DNA from: Candidatus Gemmiger stercoravium | Lineage (GTDB): Bacteria > Bacillota > Clostridia > Oscillospirales > Ruminococcaceae | Direction: 5' to 3' | Assembly: GCA_019119835.1 (NCBI GenBank) | Contig: DWWE01000015.1 | Location: forward strand, 1 to 64,000 | DNA: 64,000 nt | Part shown: positions 57,079-64,000 of the stretch, piece by piece | Position numbering within the stretch: the stretch's first letter is position 1 | Layout of the letters: each line of letters starts with the position of its first letter | Program-made: the position numbers and the translations under genes | Notes under the pieces: model-generated | What the model was told of the DNA's origin: nothing | Databases searched by the model: none | What the model saw: only the letters and a program-made list of their open reading frames with translations

Positions 57079-57258
57079 ATGGAGCAAACCAATCTGTCTA
57101 TCTGCCGGCTGGTGCAAAACTGGATTCCCCAGGCGATTCGGGATAAGATCGACTTGGAGGGCGAGATCCTGGCAAAGATCGCCTATTTCCTTGGTTTGAT
57201 ACGGCCTTCCCCATTACAAGCTGACGACTTTGGCAAGATGTTGCCATTTGCTGCTTGA
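57079..57258 (+). CDS. Possible small protein, 59 aa
   Basis: MEQTNLSICRLVQNWIPQAIRDKIDLEGEILAKIAYFLGLIRPSPLQADDFGKMLPFAA*, preceded by GGAG. No homology recognised. Confidence 0.35.
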   Translation: MEQTNLSICRLVQNWIPQAIRDKIDLEGEILAKIAYFLGLIRPSPLQADDFGKMLPFAA

Positions 57259-57333
57259 AGCACTTCATCGGGCACACACTGATTGTGAGAGAATTGTGCA
57301 GCTATACACAAATTGGGTATCTTATCCATCATT

Positions 57334-57351
57334 TAGGTATGCGCATACCTA
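57334..57351. promoter_or_regulatory. Perfect 18 bp palindromic operator abutting the -35 of the MTase-TIR operon
   Basis: TAGGTATGCGCATACCTA. Confidence 0.65.
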
Positions 57352-57380
57352 TTGACTTTTTCCGTGGTTCCTTTTATACT
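57352..57380 (+). promoter_or_regulatory. Sigma-70-type promoter of the MTase-TIR operon
   Basis: TTGACT (57352-57357) - 17 bp - TATACT (57375-57380). Confidence 0.75.
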
Positions 57381-57399
57381 TGTAGCAGGAGATGGTGCC

Positions 57400-59175
57400 A
57401 TGACATTGAAATTGAGTTCCTTTTTGGCCTCAAACAGCCAGTTTTCGGAAGAGTCTGGTAAGAGACTCCTTCTTTATGTATCCTTTGTCCAATGCTTTTG
57501 CCAGCAATATCATGTGTCGTACCAACCGGACACACAACTGGAAGGGCTGCTTCCCCTTCTCTTCCGGCAGGTCCCGGGATACGCCATTAAGGAAGCCGCC
57601 GTCACCTTTGACAGCGCAATGCCCTGGGAGTTGCTTCAAGGCAATTCTCAGTTAGCCGTTTCCCTATCCCACTTTCAACAAGAGCTTGTCAGATCTTGCT
57701 GTGCCACCCCCGCGTGGCTGCTTGCGCAGTTGGACGATCTGTTCGAAGCAGACAACATACTATTCGACGTTTCTGTTACTCCGCCTACTCTTTGCACCCT
57801 CATTGCCCGGTTGGCCTCACTTCGACCGGCACGGCAGATTGTGGATTTATGCTGCGGTACTTACTCACTGGGACTGCGAACATGGCGGGAACTGGGTTCC
57901 GCCCCTGGCATATCCTGCCTTGGCGAGGATATCAACGGATATTTATGTTCTTTTGCACGCCTTCTGCTGTTTCTCTGCGGCGTTTATGATTTTTCCATTG
58001 CAGAGCGAGATATTACCCTTCCATTCACAGAACCGCCAGGACCTCATACGCCCACCATTTTTACTGCGGACTTTCCGTTTACCGGCAATCGGACGCGAGC
58101 CACCTCAAAGGACACCCCCAGTTCCAGGATATACGCTGACTGGCTTATGATCCGTGCCCTGCTGGGCAGGATGCACCCCGGCGACCGCGCTTTTGTTGTC
58201 GCCACCAAAGGCGCTTTGGTTCGGAAAAACGAGTGCGCCCTGCGGGCGGAACTTGTAAAAAACGACTGGCTGGACGCCGTAATCCAACTGCCGCCCGGGC
58301 TATATCCTGACCACAATCTGCCTCTTGAGCTCGTGGTCTTCGAAAAGGCCCGTCCTTCCTCCCGAAGTGGCCGGGTATTTTTCGCCGACATGAGCGCTTT
58401 CTCGATTCCGGGTACTCGCCGGGCCAAGAAACTCTCCCCATCCGGTATTGATCAGGCGTGCCGTGCTTTTCAATCCTTTGTTTGTGAAGTGCCCTTTTCT
58501 GCTGTGGTTCCGAAGGAAGCAATCGAACATGCCGGATGGAGTCTCTATCCCCTGACCTATCTGACGCAGGACAACTTGCCCAGCAGATCGCTGCGACTGG
58601 GCGATGTTGCCAGCATTACCCGGGGATTGCAGCTTGCCAAGGGCTCACAGGTGTGCAGCACCCCTCGATATTTGCTTAACATTCGTGACCTGCAAAACGG
58701 CGAGATTCTGTTTGAAACCGCTGATCAAGTGGAGGTAGGCAGTGTCTCCTTAGAGGAAAAGTACCGAATCCAAGAAGACGATATCATTCTTACTTCCAAG
58801 GGTTCCGCTCTCAAAATTGCCATCGTACCGCCCAATCCTCCCGCCTCCTATTTGGGTGGAAATCTCACCCGGATTCGCGTCCGGAACGACCGGTACTCCC
58901 CTTATCTTCTATACGAATATCTGATCTCTGAACGTGGTCAGAACGCCCTTAACCTGATCCAAACGGGCACCACCATCCGCGTGCTTGGCAGTGCCAACTT
59001 AAAAGAGCTGAATATTCCTGACTATGCCTCATCCAGCGCTGTCAAAATCGGGGCAGCGCTTAAAGATGCGGCGATCCAACACCGCCAAGAGAAAAGAAAG
59101 CTGGACGAAGCGTTTGCCCGCAAAAGGGAATCTCTGCTATCCCAGCTTACCACTGCAAAGGAGAGAGAAACATGA
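57400..59175 (+). CDS. N6-DNA-methyltransferase-like (HsdM) protein with degenerate NPPF motif, fused to a C-terminal HsdS-type target recognition domain
   Basis: Motif I region IVDLCCGTYSLGLRTWRELG; motif IV position reads TADFPFTGN instead of NPP(F/Y); HsdM-type GDRAFVVATKGALVRKNECALRAELVKNDWLDAVIQLPPGLY...LVVFEK; TRD RLGDVASITRGLQLAKG...LTSKGSALKIAIVP...YLLYEYLISERGQNALNLIQTGTTIRVLGSANLKELNIP plus coiled-coil tail. Confidence 0.8.
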   Translation: MTLKLSSFLASNSQFSEESGKRLLLYVSFVQCFCQQYHVSYQPDTQLEGLLPLLFRQVPGYAIKEAAVTFDSAMPWELLQGNSQLAVSLSHFQQELVRSCCATPAWLLAQLDDLFEADNILFDVSVTPPTLCTLIARLASLRPARQIVDLCCGTYSLGLRTWRELGSAPGISCLGEDINGYLCSFARLLLFLCGVYDFSIAERDITLPFTEPPGPHTPTIFTADFPFTGNRTRATSKDTPSSRIYADWLMIRALLGRMHPGDRAFVVATKGALVRKNECALRAELVKNDWLDAVIQLPPGLYPDHNLPLELVVFEKARPSSRSGRVFFADMSAFSIPGTRRAKKLSPSGIDQACRAFQSFVCEVPFSAVVPKEAIEHAGWSLYPLTYLTQDNLPSRSLRLGDVASITRGLQLAKGSQVCSTPRYLLNIRDLQNGEILFETADQVEVGSVSLEEKYRIQEDDIILTSKGSALKIAIVPPNPPASYLGGNLTRIRVRNDRYSPYLLYEYLISERGQNALNLIQTGTTIRVLGSANLKELNIPDYASSSAVKIGAALKDAAIQHRQEKRKLDEAFARKRESLLSQLTTAKERET

Positions 59176-59948
59176 GCCGCCTTTTTATCAGTCACAGTTC
59201 ACAGGACAAGGAGGCGGTACATGCCTTTGTTGAATTTCTTGTCTTGGGCATGGGAATACCTCGAGAGGACATCTTCTGTACCTCGTTAAGTGGAACGCTG
59301 CCCGCCGGACAATTCTTTATTGAACGCATCCGTGCCGCCCTCCAGGACTGTCGGCAGGTCCTCTGTTTCCTCACGCCCAACTACCTGAAAAGTGTCTCCT
59401 GCGTAGCAGAGCTGGGTGCAGCTTGGATTCAGACCAGCAAGATCATTCCTCTGCTGGTCCCCCCGATGCAGTACAGCGACTTCAATAATACCCCGCTGCT
59501 GGGCATGCAGATGCTGCGGCTTGATCGCGCTGATTTAATGGACCTCTATGACCAGCTGTGCGTCTGCCAAGTTGCCAAAAGCGGCCGGACCGCAGAATTC
59601 GATCGGCAGTTGAAAGCCTACCTTCAGCATATTGATCAGCCCCAGCTCAAACCCTCATTGATTGCCCCTGACGCCTATGGCTATTATCGCGTCAAAATCA
59701 TATCGATTCGATCTACTCCGCCTCAATACCGTTGTTACAAGCTGGAAAGCCCGCTCCAGCTGCAGGAAAAAATGGCCCCCGGTGAGAGTCACTGGATTTT
59801 TTTCAAAGCCGGCATGTATGAGGATTTAGCGGTAGGCGACACAGTGGCGGTGCTTGTCGGCTCCACCAAACTGCACAAATTTCCCGACATCGGATATGCG
59901 CGCAATATCTACCCGGATGAGCTGAAAAAGCTCTCCAGCAGTTTCTGA
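59172..59948 (+). CDS. TIR domain protein with C-terminal domain of unknown function
   Basis: SRLFISHSSQDKEAVHAFVEFLVLGMGIPREDIFCTSLSGTLPAGQFFIERIRAALQDCRQVLCFLTPNYLKSVSCVAELGAAW (TIR fold; E in SCVAEL is the putative catalytic Glu). ATGA overlap with the upstream gene. Confidence 0.9.
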   Translation: MSRLFISHSSQDKEAVHAFVEFLVLGMGIPREDIFCTSLSGTLPAGQFFIERIRAALQDCRQVLCFLTPNYLKSVSCVAELGAAWIQTSKIIPLLVPPMQYSDFNNTPLLGMQMLRLDRADLMDLYDQLCVCQVAKSGRTAEFDRQLKAYLQHIDQPQLKPSLIAPDAYGYYRVKIISIRSTPPQYRCYKLESPLQLQEKMAPGESHWIFFKAGMYEDLAVGDTVAVLVGSTKLHKFPDIGYARNIYPDELKKLSSSF

Positions 59949-60017
59949 TTCACTTTGGCGGTCGAACATAGGCAGCCCCCAAACACAATCAGCAACCGGT
60001 TATCCGAGTGTTGCAAT

Positions 60018-60039
60018 CTTGGGATAATTGTATCCCAAG
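60018..60039. terminator. Inverted repeat downstream of the TIR gene
   Basis: CTTGGGATA-attg-TATCCCAAG. Confidence 0.4.
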
Positions 60040-60066
60040 TCTGTACCGCGCTGCATCCGCCGTTTT

Positions 60067-60946
60067 TTATCCGCTCTCCCTTCCGCTTTTTCGCATCAAC
60101 AGCAGGAAGTACCCCACGCAGAGCAGATCCTGCACCAGCGAGGATGCCGGTGTGCCCAAGCCGATCAGGAAGAGCGATGTTTCTGGCAGACGGCTCATCG
60201 CCCAGGCCACCGGGATTCGCACGCAGAACGCCCCGATGATCCCCTGCGCCATCACAAACAGCGTTTTTTCGCAGCCGTTGAAGTAGCCGGTAAAACAGAA
60301 CAACAACGGGGTAAGCAGGCAGTCGACGGCGTATGCCTGCAAATACTGCCGGGCCGCCGCCACCACCGCCGGGTCCCGGGCAAACAGCGCCGCCAGCCAG
60401 TCACCGTGCCAGAAGGTCAGCGCCCCCATAAACGCCCCCACCACCAAAGACGACAAAATGCCGCAGCGCAGCGCCTGCTGCGCCCAGGAAGTTGTACGCC
60501 ACAATAAAGACCATGCCCAACCCGCAGATCCGGATGTAGGCGACGGTATGGTCCATGGCCTCGGGCGGGGCGTCAAGCAGCGCCGCCAACGGTTGGGCGA
60601 ACAGCGCCAGCCCCAAAGTGAGCAGCACAGCCAAGCTGCCCAGCAGAGTGAGCCCGGCCAGGACCGCGCGGCCGGCCTCCTTGGGGCTGCCACTGCCGAT
60701 GGCCTCTCCCACAGTCACGGTAGGCCCCATGGACAGTCCGGTGACCAGCATTGTAAAAGTCGAGAGGAGCATACTGCCGGTGGATACGCCGGAGACATCG
60801 GCGGTGGAGGCAAACTGTCCGACCACCAGCAAGTCCACTCCGCCGTAGAGCGCCTGCAAAAACAGCGTGAGCAAAACAGGTAGTGAAAAGCGGGCCAGAC
60901 TGTAAAAAATGCCGCCACTGGTCAGCGAACGGGACGGACCTGCCAT
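60067..60946 (-). pseudogene. MATE transporter pseudogene with internal deletion and frameshift
   Basis: N-terminal half (MAGPSRSLTSGGIFYSLARFSLPVLLTLFLQALYGGVDLLVVGQFAS...VAYNFLGAAG) and C-terminal segment (LRCGILSSLVVGAFMGALTFWHGDWLAALFARDPAVV...LLLMRKSGRESG) in different frames; ~290 aa instead of ~450. Confidence 0.8.
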
Positions 60947-61013
60947 AAATATACACTTCCTTCAAGCTGTGAATTGGGCGATCACGGCCCGGCGCCGATG
61001 CACCGCTCGAAAA

Positions 61014-61057
61014 AAGCCGGGGAAGGAACCGGACATTCCGGTTGCCTTCTCCGGCTT
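61014..61057 (-). terminator. Intrinsic terminator after the ROK gene
   Basis: AAGCCGGGGAAGGAACCGGACATTCCGGTTGCCTTCTCCGGCTT. Confidence 0.6.
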
Positions 61058-61092
61058 CCCTGTTTGGGATGCCCTCCGGCGTTTTGGGGTGC

Positions 61093-62235
61093 TCACCCCT
61101 GCAATTCGCTGAGGATCGTGCTTTCGAACACACCGCTGGCTGCCCCGATCAGAGTGCAGTGAGCCGAGCCAGGCCGCGTGATCGAAACGCTCCGTTTGCG
61201 GTGGGACAGCAGGCGGTTCACCTCCTGCTCGGTGCGGGCTACAAGGCCCGGCAGATGGGCAGGCACCGCCCCCGCCAGCACAAACTGGTCCATATCAAAC
61301 AAAAAACTGAAGTTATAGATCGACGTGACCAGCCCCGGAAGCAGAAACTCCACCATCCGCTTTTCCAGGTCCGGCGAAAGCACCGGGTCATCCAACAGAT
61401 TGACCCCAAAAGCCTTTTCCAGAGCCTGTAAGTTGATGCGGGTCTCCAGCGGTTCGATCTGCGGCGGCAGAGGCGCCTTCAAATCGAAGGGCCCCATGTG
61501 GGTGTTGCCGATCTCACCGGCGCGGCCATGCCCGCCGAGCCAAATCGCACCGTTGTTCATGATTCCGGCGCCGAAACCCGTGCCCAATGTCAGGTAACAC
61601 AGGTTCATCGTTTCCCGCGGACCGCCGCGGAGCAGGGCTTCGCCCAGGCAGGCCAGATTCACGTCATTCCCGTAAAAGGGTGGCAGATGCAGCGCTTGCA
61701 GCAGCGGCCCGAACAGGCGCTGCAGCGGGATCATTGATTCCTGCCGGTCATAGTACAGCACAACGGTTTCCGCTTGGCCGTCGATGTCAGCCGGCATACC
61801 GATTCCCACGCCCAGCACATGGCAGGGCGACTTTTCCACAAGCGACTGCAGCAGCGGCGTCAGTTTGACGTAGTCCTCCGTCTGATGGAAGCAGTCAAAC
61901 GGATGCTGCTCGTATTGCAGGAGCTGCCCGGCCAGGTCCACCAGGCCCACTTCCAGCATGCTGCCCTCGAAATTCAGTGCCAGGGCCGCATAGGCTGACG
62001 GGTTGAACCGCAGGTTGCGGCGCCGCCGCCCCGGGCGGCTGGCCGGTTCCTCGCTTCCAATCTCGGAAATGATGCCGCGGGAGATCAGGAAATCCACCGC
62101 TTTGCTGGCTGTGGGGAAGCTCATCTTGGTGCGCTGCACGATTTCGGCGCGGGACAGTTCCCGCTCATGCAGAAATAAGTCAAAAACAGTTTTCCGATTT
62201 CTGGCTTTCAGATATTCCGGTACATAGGATGTCAT
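61093..62235 (-). CDS. ROK family transcriptional regulator (NagC/XylR type)
   Basis: HTH ELSRAEIVQRTKMSFPTASKAVDFLISRGIISEIGSEE; ROK domain YLTLGTGFGAGIMNNGAIWLGGHGRAGEIGNTHMG. Confidence 0.93.
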   Translation of the reverse strand: MTSYVPEYLKARNRKTVFDLFLHERELSRAEIVQRTKMSFPTASKAVDFLISRGIISEIGSEEPASRPGRRRRNLRFNPSAYAALALNFEGSMLEVGLVDLAGQLLQYEQHPFDCFHQTEDYVKLTPLLQSLVEKSPCHVLGVGIGMPADIDGQAETVVLYYDRQESMIPLQRLFGPLLQALHLPPFYGNDVNLACLGEALLRGGPRETMNLCYLTLGTGFGAGIMNNGAIWLGGHGRAGEIGNTHMGPFDLKAPLPPQIEPLETRINLQALEKAFGVNLLDDPVLSPDLEKRMVEFLLPGLVTSIYNFSFLFDMDQFVLAGAVPAHLPGLVARTEQEVNRLLSHRKRSVSITRPGSAHCTLIGAASGVFESTILSELQG

Positions 62236-62347
62236 GAAAAGTCCTCCTGCCAGTCCGCCTGCGGTCAGGACCGGTAGATCAATATCGTTCCATCCTTTTT
62301 ATTGTAACAGGAATCTTTCCAAATGCCAAGACCGGGCATTCCTTCGT

Positions 62348-63307
62348 TCAGCACACCGCAGGCGAGGTCGTTTGCCCGGCGGACAATCGTTCCAGCGCCA
62401 GCTGCACAGCGCCTTCCGTGGCGGTGCGCGTGGGTCGAACGACCGGGGAACCGGGGAACCACCGGGCCGCCAGTGCGCAGAATTCATCATACAGGACCGG
62501 CGATTTCAGGATGTTGCTGCCCCAGACCCCCAACGGGAACCCAGGTTCCTTTTCACTCAGGCGCAGCGCATTCGCCACATCCTCGGCAATGGTTATCATC
62601 AGGGCAGCAGCCTCTTTCAGAATGGTCACCGCGTCTGGGTCACCCGCAGCGGCCGCCTCGTTCACCAGCTTGCCCAGTTCCGGCGGCTTCCAGGGCGGGG
62701 CCGCAATGCGGACCGCGATGTTGTTGAGGTCCTCCCGCGTATACACCGAGAGCTCCTCGCAAAGGCGGCGGATCAGCACGCCTTCGGCCGCAGCGCCGTC
62801 GAGCCACCGGCCCAGTTGGCGCAGCGCGCGTTTGCTGACCCAGGTGCCCGAGCCCTCGTCCCCGAGAATCGTGCAGAACCAGCCACCAGCCCGGGCACTG
62901 TGGCCCTGGCTGTCCCGGCCAAAACCGATGGACCCAGTACCGGAGATTACCAGTACACCGCGGCCACCGGTCACTGTGTAGTGGGCCAGTTCCGCATCGT
63001 TGACAATATATTGCGGGCAGTCAAGCCCCGGGATCTGCCCGTACAGTTCGCGCAGGAACACGCCGTCCTGATCGCTGTCCAGGCCGGTGGTTCCCACCAC
63101 CAGGTAGCGGCAATCCGACCGCCGCCCCCCGAACTGGCCCAGGCAGGTATCCAGCGATTCTCGAATGATCCGCTTGACCTGGTCTTCCGGCACACAGTAA
63201 TGGTTGGCCGGCTGGCCGGTGTAGCTGCCCAGCGTATGGCCCTGCAGGTCCGCAGCCATCACACGGTAGTTGGTGCCACCGGAATCAATTCCCAGTACAT
63301 ACTCCAT
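62348..63307 (-). CDS. BadF/BadG/BcrA/BcrD-type sugar kinase (N-acetylglucosamine kinase-like)
   Basis: VLGIDSGGTNYRVMAADLQG, GRGVLVISGTGSIGFG and GDEGSGTWVSKRALRQ. Confidence 0.85.
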   Translation of the reverse strand: MEYVLGIDSGGTNYRVMAADLQGHTLGSYTGQPANHYCVPEDQVKRIIRESLDTCLGQFGGRRSDCRYLVVGTTGLDSDQDGVFLRELYGQIPGLDCPQYIVNDAELAHYTVTGGRGVLVISGTGSIGFGRDSQGHSARAGGWFCTILGDEGSGTWVSKRALRQLGRWLDGAAAEGVLIRRLCEELSVYTREDLNNIAVRIAAPPWKPPELGKLVNEAAAAGDPDAVTILKEAAALMITIAEDVANALRLSEKEPGFPLGVWGSNILKSPVLYDEFCALAARWFPGSPVVRPTRTATEGAVQLALERLSAGQTTSPAVC

Positions 63308-63324
63308 ACTGCTGCACCTCCAGA

Positions 63325-64000
63325 TCAATGGGTGTCGGGCTGCACATACTCCGTCTCACCATCGGCGCCCTTGAATTTAATGTTCAGCAGCATATCCAGC
63401 TTGTGGAAGGTCGCAAAGCTGGCGTTTTCGATGCCCAGCTCAGCGGGCACCGCGGCGCTGACTACCTGCATCGGCAAAATGTACTCAAACGGCTGGGTAT
63501 ACCACTGGCCGGTCACCTGCAAGGTGCAGTCCCGCGGGTCTGCTGCGTCGGGTCCCCCCAGCGTGTAGACATGGGGGCAGACACTGCGGTGATAAGCCAT
63601 CAGGTCCAGCATGCGGCGGCGGTCCGGGTCTCCCTCAGGCGGCACCAGATAGAACCCCGCCACATCCGGCTTGATCGAACTTGTCGGGCCGTGAAGGAAC
63701 TCTTCAAAGTCGAAGGCCGCGGTGGGGATCAACAGAGTCTCCTGCAATTTGAGTGCGCCTTCCTGGGCGATGCGCAGCGCCTGCCCCTTGCCCACCAGAT
63801 AGGCCACCTTCAGCCCGCGCTGGGCCTCGTCGTTGACCTTCTGCCAGGCAACGGTAGATTCGACATTGGCCGCCATCGCCTGACCGGCTGCGGTCAGCGT
63901 TGACATATAGGTCTCGTAGTCCGCTTCGCTCAGTCGGCCGGTGGCACGGGCTGTCTCCAGAGCCAGCAGATAGAGGCCCAGGATGGTCATGGTATACCCC
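63325..64000 (-). CDS. SIS domain sugar isomerase/deaminase-like protein, incomplete at window edge
   Basis: KVAYLVGKGQALRIAQEGALKLQETLLIPTAAFDFEEFLHGPTSSIKP is typical of GlmS/AgaS-type SIS domains; the gene continues past 64000. Confidence 0.85.
   Translation of the reverse strand, partial: GYTMTILGLYLLALETARATGRLSEADYETYMSTLTAAGQAMAANVESTVAWQKVNDEAQRGLKVAYLVGKGQALRIAQEGALKLQETLLIPTAAFDFEEFLHGPTSSIKPDVAGFYLVPPEGDPDRRRMLDLMAYHRSVCPHVYTLGGPDAADPRDCTLQVTGQWYTQPFEYILPMQVVSAAVPAELGIENASFATFHKLDMLLNIKFKGADGETEYVQPDTH

Noticed and set aside
56889-57092. Minus-strand 67 aa ORF upstream of the phosphatase
   Set aside because: TTG-initiated, without RBS or recognisable domain; could be real but evidence is insufficient.
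57430-57639. Minus-strand 69 aa ORF within the MTase-like gene
   Set aside because: Fully antisense to a well-supported coding region, with no RBS or domain.
1-64000. CRISPR arrays, rRNA and tRNA genes
   Set aside because: No regularly spaced 25-40 bp direct repeats and no rRNA or tRNA signature noticed by eye; a tRNAscan/CRISPR search would be needed to confirm absence.

Overview
This is a high-GC window, most likely from a Clostridia/Oscillospirales-like gut bacterium (inferred from gene content and codon style only). It holds about 45 recognisable protein genes. No rRNA, tRNA or CRISPR array was recognised. Main blocks: (1) glucuronide/hexuronate use (uxuB-like, uxuA, two GPH symporters, GH79-like hydrolase, AraC and TetR regulators); (2) housekeeping and envelope genes (DMT transporter, L,D-transpeptidase, aminotransferase, HAD phosphatase, uppP, MATE, glycerate kinase, sfsA); (3) a bile-salt-hydrolase-like Ntn hydrolase; (4) a two-component system with a BceAB-like ABC transporter, followed by a 5'-truncated histidine kinase; (5) RpiR, PHP and an ECF transporter; (6) a MalEFG, LacI and GH42 regulon with recognisable operators; (7) an accessory island at about 52.8-60.0 kb with a WYL-like/UPF1-like helicase/nuclease fusion, a metallophosphatase, and a lower-GC two-gene operon. 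That operon encodes a HsdM/HsdS-like fusion with a degenerate NPPF motif, translationally coupled to a TIR protein. It is the best candidate for an undescribed system. A dispersed ~230 bp multi-hairpin repeat occurs four times, and one copy is flanked by a perfect 20 bp direct repeat. All functional calls come from reading motifs in the translations; no database search was possible.
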